Assembly: GCF_032164335.1 (NCBI RefSeq)
Contig: NZ_CP134152.1
Location: 620,001 to 684,000 of the forward strand
Origin: Winslowiella toletana
Lineage (GTDB): Bacteria > Pseudomonadota > Gammaproteobacteria > Enterobacterales > Enterobacteriaceae
Length of the DNA: 64,000 nucleotides
Direction: 5' to 3'
The notes beneath the pieces were generated by a model. The model made no database searches. It saw only the letters and a list, made by a program, of their open reading frames with translations, and was not told where the DNA came from. The position numbers were made by a program, and so were the translations under genes. Shown here one piece after another: positions 19,412 to 26,525 of this stretch (the stretch's first letter is position 1; the number at the start of each line of letters is the position of its first letter).

Positions 19412-19441
19412 AGTTAAAGCAGGTTGCCGCCTGCTTTAACT
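19412..19441. repeat. Perfect 12-bp inverted repeat upstream of SymE copy 1
   Basis: AGTTAAAGCAGG and CCTGCTTTAACT are exact reverse complements around a TTGCCG loop. The stem lies 33 bases upstream of the SymE start, where an antisense regulator or its terminator would be expected in symE/symR-type systems. It also lies at the left edge of the recombinase remnant. Confidence 0.55.
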
Positions 19442-19496
19442 GTGTTCATTAATCTGTTTAGCCTGATACTTCAAAATCATCCCATCCAGTAACGCC

Positions 19497-20156
19497 TTGA
19501 TGCAGCAGTACCAGCAGGACATGAAGCGGGTGCAGCATCGCGGAGAATGGCTGGAATATATCGAGGTGCAGCCGTCGGATATCGCGCTGGCGAATAAGCT
19601 GGCGCATGAGGTGCTGGGGCGCACGCTGGACGAGATGCCGCCGCAGACAAGGAAGCTGTTAGTGCTGCTGAAGGGCTGGGTGCAGGACACCGCGCAGCAG
19701 CAGGCGGTAAAGCCGGAAGAGTTGCGCTTCACGCGGCGAAACGTGCGGGCGGCGCTGAACTGGGGTGATACGCAACTGAAGATACACCTGGCGCGGCTGC
19801 TGGAAATGGAATACCTGATACTGTTCCGGCGTGGCTTAACCTATGAATACGGGTTGTTATGGGACGGTGAAGAGAATGGCCAGCCGCACCTGTGCGGGTT
19901 ACTGGAAGTGGTGGAAGGGGAAGCAATCGTGATGAATAACGAGGGCAGCGCGTTCCGGTCGGAGTCTGAAACTGAACAGTCGGCCCCCGGTCGTGGCGCG
20001 GTCGGTGACGGGTCGGGGAATGAAAAAGCGGCTTCAGGCCAGGCAGCACAGGGGTCGGAAGCAAATCCGGTCGGGTCCGTGCAAAACGCAGTAATAAAGG
20101 GAAAAAAGAAAACGGGGCTGCTGCCTTCGCCCTCGTTATCTGAATCCTCTTCTTAG
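19497..20156 (+). CDS. Truncated winged-helix protein, partner gene of the adjacent recombinase
   Basis: A 219-residue frame beginning abruptly after an in-frame stop at 19464-19466. TTG 19497 or ATG 19500 could start it. Residues 28-115 hold the only clear fold: a helical segment with KLAHEVLGRTLDEMPPQTRKLLVLL, then RFTRRNVRAALNWGDTQLKIHLARLLEMEYL, a winged-helix pattern. The rest is low-complexity, rich in Gly, Ser, Glu and Lys. From memory, similar sequence forms the C-terminal end of larger primase- or helicase-like proteins encoded beside XerC-like recombinases, so I read this as an N-terminally truncated copy. Its end lies 29 bases from the recombinase pseudogene. No function can be assigned with certainty. 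Confidence 0.5.
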   Translation: MMQQYQQDMKRVQHRGEWLEYIEVQPSDIALANKLAHEVLGRTLDEMPPQTRKLLVLLKGWVQDTAQQQAVKPEELRFTRRNVRAALNWGDTQLKIHLARLLEMEYLILFRRGLTYEYGLLWDGEENGQPHLCGLLEVVEGEAIVMNNEGSAFRSESETEQSAPGRGAVGDGSGNEKAASGQAAQGSEANPVGSVQNAVIKGKKKTGLLPSPSLSESSS

Positions 20157-20185
20157 CTCGCCAGCCCTGACAACGGAGCGTCAAT

Positions 20186-21247
20186 ATGGCCAACCGCAAA
20201 CCCGCCGCAAACCGTCTGCTCACTGTCGATGAAATCTACCGCCAGCCGGTGGGGCCGGCCAGTGACCCTAAAAGTCTGTATGCGCTGCTGCTGCGGTTCG
20301 TGAAGTGGCGGCGTGAGCGGAACTGGTCGGAGACGACGCTGAAGGTGCAGACGCACCACCAGTACCGCTTTATCCTGTGGGTGGCTGAACGGGGCCTGTA
20401 CCATGCGGCAGAGGTGACGCGCCCGGTGCTGGAAACGTAACAGCGTTATCTGTACCACTATCGCAAGAGCAACGGTGAGCCGTTAAGCACGCGCACTCAG
20501 CGGACCACGCTGCAACCGCTTCAGGTGTGGTTCTCGTGGATGGCGAAGCAGGGGCTTATCCTGGCGAACCCGGCCGCTGACCTGGAGCTGCCGAGGCTGT
20601 AGAAGCGCCTGCCGCGCACCATCCTGAGTGTGGAACAGGTGGAGGACATCGTAAACCTGTGTGGCCTGAGCACGTTGCAGGGCCAGCGTGACCGGGCACT
20701 GCTGGAGCTGTTGTGGTCAACGGGAATAAGGCGCGGTGAAGTGGCCAGCCTTGAGATATACAGCGCGGACTTCTCACGGCGCATACTGACCATCGTACAG
20801 GGCAAGGGAAAGGTGGACCGGGTTATCCCGGTGGGCGAACGGGCGCTGTGGTGGCTGGAATGCTATATCAGCCAGATACGCCCGGATATCCAGGTCAGCC
20901 CGGGCTGTAAGGCGCTGTTCCTGGCGATGGACGGGGTGGCGGGCCTGACGGCGAACGGCATCACCAACGCGGTGGTGCCGTATCTGCGGACGGCGGGAAT
21001 AGAGAAAGGGAGCTGCCACCTGTTCCGGCACGCGATGGCCACGCAGATGCTGGAGAACGGCGCGGACCTCAGATGGATACAGGCAATGCTGGGGCACCGG
21101 AGCGTTGAGTCCACGCAAATTTACACACAGGTGAGTATCCGGGCGTTACAGGCGGTTCATGCCTCAACCCATCCGGCAGAGCAGCGTGAGCCGGAAACCT
21201 CAGAGCAGGATGCAGCAGCAGAGCCGCCGGACAGCTCGCTGAGTTAG
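20186..21247 (+). pseudogene. XerC-like tyrosine recombinase with two in-frame stops
   Basis: A single reading frame of 354 codons interrupted by TAA at 20438-20440 and TAG at 20600-20602. The N-terminal core-binding (SAM-like) domain covers FVKWRRERNWSETTLKVQ. The catalytic domain keeps every expected residue: Arg in TGIRRGEV, Lys in GKGKVDRVIP, His and Arg in CHLFRHAMATQML, His in LGHRSVES and Tyr in IYTQV. Only the two nonsense codons break it, each explicable by one base change. It may have moved or rearranged the surrounding cassettes before decay. Both stops would have to be sense codons for a working enzyme. Confidence 0.85.
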
Positions 21248-22083
21248 CCGGTTCCCTGTGAGTTGGGTTATTACGTGCACGGCAGAGCGCCGCGTCCCTG
21301 CGGCGATCTGCCTTCATCGCGTTCCGTGTGCGCGGGGGTAAATGGCCGTGCAGCAGCCCGGGCCGGGCACAATATGGTCGTTCAGGCGTGGCCGCTTCCC
21401 GACCATTAAACATAATGTGCGGGTATTATGCGAAGCTCGCCGTCCGCCTGCATAGCTCCTCTTCGCCGCGTTCTGCGGCTCGTATCGCATAATACACATT
21501 ATGTCTTGCGCCCCCGCGTTGTACCTTGGGTGCGGCCGCCGTCCCTGGCGGCGCAGGCTCCGCAGCCGTCTGTAAGACCTCACCTGAGCCTCTTCCCCGT
21601 CATCAGCAAACATCAATAAAGAAGTCGGCCTGACGGCCTCTGCTTAAGGGCTTCATGCCCGCCCGCTGCGTCTGTCTGCACGGGGTCGCACGCCGCTTCG
21701 CTCTGTTGCTCCTTCCCCGTTCGCCAGCTTCCGCCCCCGCCCCGATGTGGCGTGGTCATGCAAAATCAAACCCCGGTCGGGCAGCGTGCCACAGGGAGCC
21801 GTTCCGGCTCCAGCGGGCCTCGCCAGCCCGCGCCCGGCAGACGCTGCGCCGGTCCACAGGCAAGCTGTGAACCGGCTCCCGTCGCGCAGAAAAGCGGTAA
21901 TGACAGCGTGTAAAGGGCTGTTAAAATGCGCGGGTGCAGGCAGGACGCCACGGCAGGGCGGTAGCGTGCGCGGGGGAAAAGGGCGCGTCGGGGCAAAAAG
22001 TTATCGCAGCTGAAACGTGACAGGAAAAAGCGGCTGTAACTGACGGAAAGCACAGGGAAAAAGGTGGTTCGTCGCCAGACTTC
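21248..22083. repeat. Structured GC-rich spacer element, copy A
   Basis: A non-coding block of about 835 bases between the recombinase remnant and the VENN start of orphan cassette 1. Landmarks in order: a 13-bp hairpin with loop GTCCCT (21281-21312, one mismatch); a long nested inverted repeat (21411-21503); a second GTCCCT hairpin (21535-21552); the tract CGGCCT..CGGCCTC..GCTTAAGG followed by ATGCCCGCC (about 21625-21665); a hairpin with loop CTCGCCA (21813-21831); and a variable hairpin (21848-21876). The same order recurs in copy B, and the last three landmarks in copy C. Open frames inside it share no family signal and differ between copies. Confidence 0.75.
21411..21503. repeat. Nested inverted repeat, possible recombination site (copy A)
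   Basis: CATAATG (21411-21417) pairs with CATTATG (21497-21503), and inside it ATTATGCG (21425-21432) pairs with CGCATAAT (21486-21493). A further GCCGC/GCGGC stem lies in the loop. The layout of paired outer and inner boxes around a long imperfect arm recalls folded single-strand recombination sites. An equivalent structure with different sequence lies at the same distance after the first hairpin in copy B. Confidence 0.5.
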
Positions 22084-22869
22084 GTGCCGGATAAAGTTGT
22101 TGTGGAGAATAATGCGCTGAGTGCTACACAATCCCTCGCATTCGATAAAGAAATGCAGGCGTGCAAAGCCTCTGGTGGAGATTGCCAGTCGGTGATTGAT
22201 AAATGGAAGAACATCAGTGATGAGCAAAGTGCTGAAACCGATCAGAAGCTGATAGATAACCCACTTGAAGCACAGGTTGTTGATAAGGAAGTGGCTCAGA
22301 GTGGTGTTGATATGGCAGAGCGTCCGAGCTGGCTGGGTAAGATCCCTGGCGTGGACGTAATGACCAGCGATGAGGCAAAGGCTTACGTTCAGGAGTGGAA
22401 CGGTCAGGATCTGGCGAATATTGATGTAAACAGCCCTGGCTGGACGAAGTTCGCGGCGTTTGCATCAGACCCAGAAAACCAAGCAGCATTGGCTTCACTG
22501 GGAGTGTTGGGTAAAGATCTAATCAATCTTGCTAAAACAACTGTATCAAATCTCATTCAGGGTGGCGCATCAACCGGTATAAAAAGCATGCAGGTAGGGC
22601 TAAGAAACCCACAGCAAATAGATCAAATAAAAAATGATATGACATCAGGAAATTATAGATTTACTTCACCTGAAGGTCGTATTGCTGGCTATATAGATAG
22701 CAAGGGTAATTATTATATATCGGAAGGTAATCATCGAATGGTAGCTGCTCAGGAAATATATAAAAAGACGGGAGATAGATCTTACATAGAGAAATTACTA
22801 CAAAACGGCTCATGGACTCAGACAAAGAATGCTCCAGCGGGGGCTAAACCAATGCCGACAAGGAAGTGA
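22084..22869 (+). CDS. Orphan CdiA C-terminal toxin cassette 1 (starts at VENN)
   Basis: A 261-codon fragment opening with DKVVVENNALS, the VENN junction that marks the start of CdiA toxin ends. It has no signal sequence and no evident ribosome binding site, so it is a silent cassette rather than an expressed gene. A pretoxin part runs to about residue 160. The toxin domain is the last hundred residues, with GNYYISEGNHRMVAAQEIYKK, which resembles the GxxR core of ParB/sulfiredoxin-like nucleases, and YIEKLLQNGSW. That resemblance is a guess. It is followed by its presumed immunity gene at 22877. Confidence 0.75.
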   Translation: MPDKVVVENNALSATQSLAFDKEMQACKASGGDCQSVIDKWKNISDEQSAETDQKLIDNPLEAQVVDKEVAQSGVDMAERPSWLGKIPGVDVMTSDEAKAYVQEWNGQDLANIDVNSPGWTKFAAFASDPENQAALASLGVLGKDLINLAKTTVSNLIQGGASTGIKSMQVGLRNPQQIDQIKNDMTSGNYRFTSPEGRIAGYIDSKGNYYISEGNHRMVAAQEIYKKTGDRSYIEKLLQNGSWTQTKNAPAGAKPMPTRK

Positions 22870-22876
22870 GGACCTT

Positions 22877-23221
22877 ATGGAGAATGTTATCCCTATGAAA
22901 AAAAATGAGATATATGTGAAAATGTTATCTCTTTCCTTGCCTTATATCAGGAATGTCCAGTCGTTAGATAAAAAGGATAAAGGTCGAGATATATCGTGCT
23001 ATTTTGAAGCTGAATTAGTGCATAATATAATGCATACATTACTAATTTCGGAATTTGTTGAGCATGATTTATGGTTCTTAAATAATCAGGCTAAATATTA
23101 TTTTGAAAAATGTAACGAGGATATATCACCTAATTATAACCAACACATCGAATATATTAGAGCCTTATTCAAAATGGTGCCTGATAGTTTAAAACCTAAG
23201 TTGTTATGGCAAGGTCCTTGA
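22877..23221 (+). CDS. Presumed immunity protein of orphan cassette 1
   Basis: A 114-residue acidic, aromatic-rich protein of no family I recognise. ATG 22877 is chosen because GTGAGGAC sits just before it. The frame is open further upstream into the toxin gene, but without a ribosome binding site. The low GC content against the GC-rich spacer is typical of CDI toxin/immunity pairs. Its place seven bases after the toxin stop and just before a terminator is the only evidence for an immunity role. Confidence 0.65.
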   Translation: MENVIPMKKNEIYVKMLSLSLPYIRNVQSLDKKDKGRDISCYFEAELVHNIMHTLLISEFVEHDLWFLNNQAKYYFEKCNEDISPNYNQHIEYIRALFKMVPDSLKPKLLWQGP

Positions 23222-23222
23222 T

Positions 23223-23253
23223 AAAAACCCCAGCCCTTATGGCTGGGGTTTTT
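23223..23253. terminator. Bidirectional rho-independent terminator after orphan pair 1
   Basis: AAAAACCCCAGCC pairs with GGCTGGGGTTTTT around CTTAT. A- and T-runs flank the stem, so it serves the immunity gene and the opposed SymE copy. Confidence 0.87.
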
Positions 23254-23271
23254 ACTTTACAGGTCAGTCGG

Positions 23272-23484
23272 TTATGTATCTTCCGTCAGCCTGATAATCA
23301 ACTGCCCTGGCTCGGTGATCACTTCGATCTTCTGGCCGGTGGTGAATCCCAGCGATCCCAGCCAACGGCCCTTGAGGGTGAGCTGAGGGAGCGGGTTGGG
23401 CCTGCCGCCGTTGGGGCGGTAGCCGACAATGCTCTTGCGGGCTTGGGGTGTGGCGGGTTCTGACTTATGATGTTGCTCAGCCAT
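23272..23484 (-). CDS. symE: SymE-family protein, intact copy 2
   Basis: Seventy residues, the same length as copy 1, with MAEQHHKSE at the start, LPQLTLKGRWLGSLGFTTGQKIEV in the middle and GQLIIRL near the end. ATG 23482-23484 follows a CAAGGAGTTG ribosome binding site on the minus strand; the frame is open 17 codons further upstream but without such a site. It faces the orphan immunity gene across a shared terminator. Function is inferred only from the family. Confidence 0.77.
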   Translation of the reverse strand: MAEQHHKSEPATPQARKSIVGYRPNGGRPNPLPQLTLKGRWLGSLGFTTGQKIEVITEPGQLIIRLTEDT

Positions 23485-23555
23485 ATCAACTCCTTGTAAG
23501 TTGCTTGTGGTCAGCGGGCTGGGGTGTTCGAGCACCTCAGTTCCGCGTCTGCTAA

Positions 23556-23823
23556 CTACTCCGTTTTACCAATCACGTTATCCAGTATCTCAGAAACAAA
23601 CTTCTGCTTTGTCATCGGCATCTGCCGGATCGTATCGATCTGCTGCTCCAGCCGTGACGCCGGGCCACGCTTCGCTGTACGTCTGGTCGGCAGCCCCAGC
23701 AGCTCATCCAGCGACAGGTTCAGGATCTGTGCCAGTTGCGGCAGCAGTGAGGCAGAAGCCTTGAGTCGCCCACCTTCATAATGCGCCATCGTCTGTTGGG
23801 CAATCTGCGCGGACGCAGTGCGA
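23556..23823 (-). pseudogene. XRE-family DNA-binding protein, N-terminus lost
   Basis: The frame encodes part of a Cro/CI-type helix-turn-helix (LTRTASAQIAQQTMAHYEGGRLKA, the recognition helix and following turn). It continues as LLPQLAQILNLSLDELLG and a C-terminal helix ending NVIGKTE. The first helix and start codon are missing: on the plus strand the sequence switches at about 23823 into cdiA-like coding sequence. A start at ATG 23787-23789 would give 77 residues without a complete binding domain. The junction marks a recombination breakpoint. Confidence 0.7.
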
Positions 23824-24058
23824 GTTAGCGGCGACCAAAGCCGCCAAAGAGAAGATGAAAGGCGTGACGGCGGATCAGCTGAAAGCGGCTGAAGATGACT
23901 GGCGGAAGGCGAATCCGGATAAAATACCGACGGCAGAGCAAATCAGCGAACAGGCCTATCAGACTTTTTATAACCAGGCGTTTACAGATAGCGGTTTTGG
24001 CATGGGCGGCAGGGTACAACAGGCAATCCAGGCGGTGACAGCCGTGGTGCAGGGGTGA
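23824..24058 (+). pseudogene. cdiA fragment from a divergent allele, truncated and frame-shifted
   Basis: The frame reads KAAKEKMKGVTADQLKAAEDDWRKANP...FTDSGFGMGGRVQQAIQAVTAVVQG, then TGA at 24056-24058. The end corresponds to LQQGMQAATAAIQGLAGG of the main CdiA (about residue 3110), but the upstream half is not the same sequence, so it comes from another cdiA allele. About 11 bases present in the main copy (coding LAG) are missing at the junction, which throws the next, nearly identical segment into another frame. Confidence 0.7.
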
Positions 24059-25091
24059 TATCGCGAAGGCGCTGGCGGGCGGTTCAGCGCCTTATATTGC
24101 CAATATTATCGGCAGCAGTAATCTGGATGGTCCAGGGAAGATAATGGCGCATGCTGCGGTCAACACGACGCTGGCGGCGGCGCAGGGAAATAATGCGCTG
24201 GTCAGTGCTTCGGGAGCGGCAACGTCAGAAATGATCGGCATGATTGCGGTCAACGCCTACGGTAAACCGGTCAGTGAGCTGAGCGAAACCGAGAAGCAGA
24301 CGGTCAGTGCTCTGGCTACGCTGGCAGCAGGGCTTGCGGGCGGGTTGATTGGTGACAGCAGTACTGATACGGTGGTGGCAGCGCAGGCGGGTAAGACTAC
24401 GGTTGAGAATAATGCGCTGAGTGATATTGCACAGGCGCAGTCTGAAGGCAAGACGCCGGAGCAGAAGGCCGGTGAGCACGTTGAGGCTGAAAACGAGCGT
24501 TATAAGAAGGCAAACTGCGGCGGCATGAGTGCTGAAGCCTGCTCGGTGAAAATGTATACGGAGCGGCGTGAAGCGCTGAAAGAGATGGGGTCACTGGGCG
24601 CTGACTTCGTACCCGTTTTAGGTGATATCAAAAGCTTTGCGGAGGCGCAGTCGGCTCTTGATTATCTTGCCGCTGCAATCGGTATAATTCCTGGCGCAGG
24701 TGATGCGGCAGGTAAGGTCATCAAAGCGGCTGAAACAGCGCTGAAGAAAGGGGATGTGGCTGAGGCATTTAAGCTGATTAATAAAGCTAGTAATGAGATC
24801 TCCGCAAAAACGGCCACTGGCTCAAAAGGTAATCCGCTCAACATTATAGATGGTCAGAATAAGCCAGTAATGATAGGAAATCGTGACTACTCTGGGCACT
24901 CATTAGACCGTATGCAGAAGCAGGGTATAACGCCTACTACTGTGGAAAATGCAATACGAGCAGAAAATGCGATACAAGGTAAACGACCCGGTACAACAGC
25001 TTATTATGACAGTAAGAACAATATAACCGTTATTGCTGATACCAAAACTGGCACAGTCGTAACTGTCGACTTTGGAAGGATAAAACAATGA
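24054..25091 (+). CDS. Orphan CdiA C-terminal cassette 2, duplicate of the cdiA 3' end with a different toxin tail
   Basis: From GDIAKALAGG to about SNEISA the DNA (24054-24804) is nearly identical to 17791-18540 of the main cdiA, including TVENN and the CGGMSAEACSVKMYTERREALK segment. After that the sequences part. The tail IGNRDYSGHSLDRMQKQGITPTTVENAI and DSKNNITVIADTKTGTVVTV is a diverged relative of the main toxin (YSGHALDRMQDRGITPSVVENTI). An internal ATG at 24144 could start a 315-residue protein, but no ribosome binding site supports it, so this is probably a silent donor cassette. The stop overlaps the immunity start as ATGA. Confidence 0.82.
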   Translation, partial: GDIAKALAGGSAPYIANIIGSSNLDGPGKIMAHAAVNTTLAAAQGNNALVSASGAATSEMIGMIAVNAYGKPVSELSETEKQTVSALATLAAGLAGGLIGDSSTDTVVAAQAGKTTVENNALSDIAQAQSEGKTPEQKAGEHVEAENERYKKANCGGMSAEACSVKMYTERREALKEMGSLGADFVPVLGDIKSFAEAQSALDYLAAAIGIIPGAGDAAGKVIKAAETALKKGDVAEAFKLINKASNEISAKTATGSKGNPLNIIDGQNKPVMIGNRDYSGHSLDRMQKQGITPTTVENAIRAENAIQGKRPGTTAYYDSKNNITVIADTKTGTVVTVDFGRIKQ

Positions 25092-25390
25092 GATTACTGT
25101 CAGATATGAATATTAGCGAGTACGATGAGCGCCAGGTCTCTCTGATGAAAGAAACATTGTCCCTTTTTGAATCAGAGAAAATTACTCTTAAAAAACTGAT
25201 TGATAATTTAGAAGATTTATTATTTTGTCTACAGTCGGTAGATATTCAGTGGAAAAACGATTTCCATGAATATTGGTTCGTATTAGAGCAAATATATGCT
25301 GTTGCTTTGTTCAGAAATGAATCTATTTCTCCAGATGATCCTGATTTACTTGATGCTCTGAGGCATCTGAATGAACTATTAAGCAAATAA
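25088..25390 (+). CDS. Presumed immunity protein of orphan cassette 2 (CdiI paralogue)
   Basis: One hundred residues, the same length as the main CdiI, with FHEYWFVLEQIYAVALFRNES matching IWFELEIINALALSEWENEG of CdiI by position and pattern. The rest has diverged. It overlaps its toxin by four bases and ends before a terminator. Because the toxins are related too, the two pairs are paralogous and may or may not cross-protect. Confidence 0.75.
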   Translation: MRLLSDMNISEYDERQVSLMKETLSLFESEKITLKKLIDNLEDLLFCLQSVDIQWKNDFHEYWFVLEQIYAVALFRNESISPDDPDLLDALRHLNELLSK

Positions 25391-25397
25391 CCTTAGA

Positions 25398-25427
25398 GAT
25401 CCCGGCAAAATTGCCGGGATCTTTTTT
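25398..25427. terminator. Rho-independent terminator after orphan pair 2
   Basis: GATCCCGGC and GCCGGGATC pair around AAAATT, followed by six T residues. It is strong in the plus direction and faces the decayed SymE copy 3. Confidence 0.85.
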
Positions 25428-25428
25428 G

Positions 25429-25647
25429 TCACTCAGTCGCAAGCCGGATCACCAGTTGTCCGTGCTCAACGGCCACGGTAACCGGCGTATCCGTCCCAAA
25501 CCCTGCCTCTTTTAACCAGTCGCCCTTAAGATGCAGGCTGGGGTGGCGGTTGTAATAGGTGGTCATGCACGTTCTGCTATCCTGATGGCGAACGCTGACA
25601 TAACCGACTTTATAACGGCGCTGTGGTTAGCTCGTTCCTTTCGGCAT
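25429..25647 (-). pseudogene. SymE-family copy 3, early stop codon
   Basis: Reading the minus strand from ATG 25645-25647 gives MPKGTS, then TAA at 25627-25629, then PQRRYKVGYVSVRHQDSR and HPSLHLKGDWLKEAGFGTDTPVTVAVEHGQLVIRLATE. Apart from the stop at codon 7 the SymE pattern is complete. The C-terminal half differs from copies 1 and 2, so it is a divergent family member and not a recent duplicate. An internal restart without a good ribosome binding site cannot be excluded. Confidence 0.75.
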
Positions 25648-26525
25648 GGCTGAGTCCGTGCCCGACAGACAACCGCCGTCCGTGGCGGTTGACTGCCTCG
25701 CCCACCTTCAGTGCTCCCGGCGGTAAATGCCGCCAGTCCAGCGTTAAACTCAGCCGTTCTCTGCCAGTTGCGTTGCTGGTCTGTCGTCATTCAACATAAC
25801 GTTGCATTAGGCGAAACGGGCCGTCGTGGCGTCCCGTAACGCGTAACAAACGTTATGGCGTCGCCGTTCAGGTACGGGCGCTGCGCGTAAAACCTGGCAG
25901 TGGTGGGCGGCTCGCCGCCGGTATCAGCATCTGAGTCCGTGCGTCTTTCTGGTCCTGTTCTCACCTTCACATCGCAGTCGCCGCCGTCCCTGGCGGCTCC
26001 GGTGGCAACTTCATCCTCTTCGTTGTGTTCAGCAAACAGCATAAAAGGTGGTCGGCCTGCGGCCTCCGCTTAAGGATTAATGCCCGCCTGCGTGGGTCTG
26101 TCCGTCACGGCTCGCACTGCGTTGCTCGTTCCCGTGCCGGCCAGCCAACGCCACCCGGCCCGGTTCAGTGTGGTCATGCAAAAGCAAAACCCGATCTGGC
26201 AGCAGTGCAACCTGCGGGCCTCGCCAGCCCGCGCCCGTTCAACCTGTCGCGGAGCCGCAGCAAGCAGCGGCCCCACAACAGGTTCGGGTAATGATGGTGG
26301 TCACAAAACAAAATCAAGGGCTAACCGGCGGTGACGCCGCCGGTATACTGCTGCGGTTGTTATGGTTGCTCTTTAACATCGTCAGGGGGAAACGGCATTA
26401 CAGGCCGAAAAAGCGCGTCGGTGCATCGTCGTCCGGCCATCAAAAAGCACTGCCAAAAAGTGGTTGTAAGCTGTTGAGTGGACTGAGGAAAAGCGGGTTC
26501 GATACAGAGGTTCACGTCAGGGTGA
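25648..26525. repeat. Structured GC-rich spacer element, copy B
   Basis: A non-coding block of about 880 bases with the same order of landmarks as copy A: a 12-bp hairpin with loop GTCCGT (25666-25695, one mismatch); a nested inverted repeat (25795-25857); a GTCCCT hairpin (25980-25997); the CGGCCTGCGGCCTCCGCTTAAGG tract followed by ATGCCCGCC (from about 26063); the CTCGCCA-loop hairpin (26214-26232); and a variable hairpin with arms AACCTGT/ACAGGTT (26241-26284). A further perfect stem ACCGGCGG/CCGCCGGT lies at 26324-26344. The distance from first hairpin to nested repeat is 99-100 bases in both copies. It ends at the VENN start of cassette 3. Confidence 0.75.
25795..25857. repeat. Nested inverted repeat, possible recombination site (copy B)
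   Basis: CATAACGTT (25795-25803) pairs with AACGTTATG (25849-25857). Within it GCG pairs with CGC, and ACGGG (25816-25820) pairs with CCCGT (25833-25837). The structure occupies the same place as the inverted repeat at 21411-21503, although the arm sequences differ. Confidence 0.5.

Noticed and set aside
21411-21503. Reading the nested inverted repeat as an integron attC site
   Set aside because: The arms lack the conserved terminal core triplets of attC, no integron integrase is present and no cassette with an attC on each side is seen; only a general similarity in fold remains.
21655-22227. Several overlapping frames in spacer A on both strands
   Set aside because: The equivalent positions in spacers B and C do not keep any of these frames, while hairpins are kept; I treat the region as non-coding.
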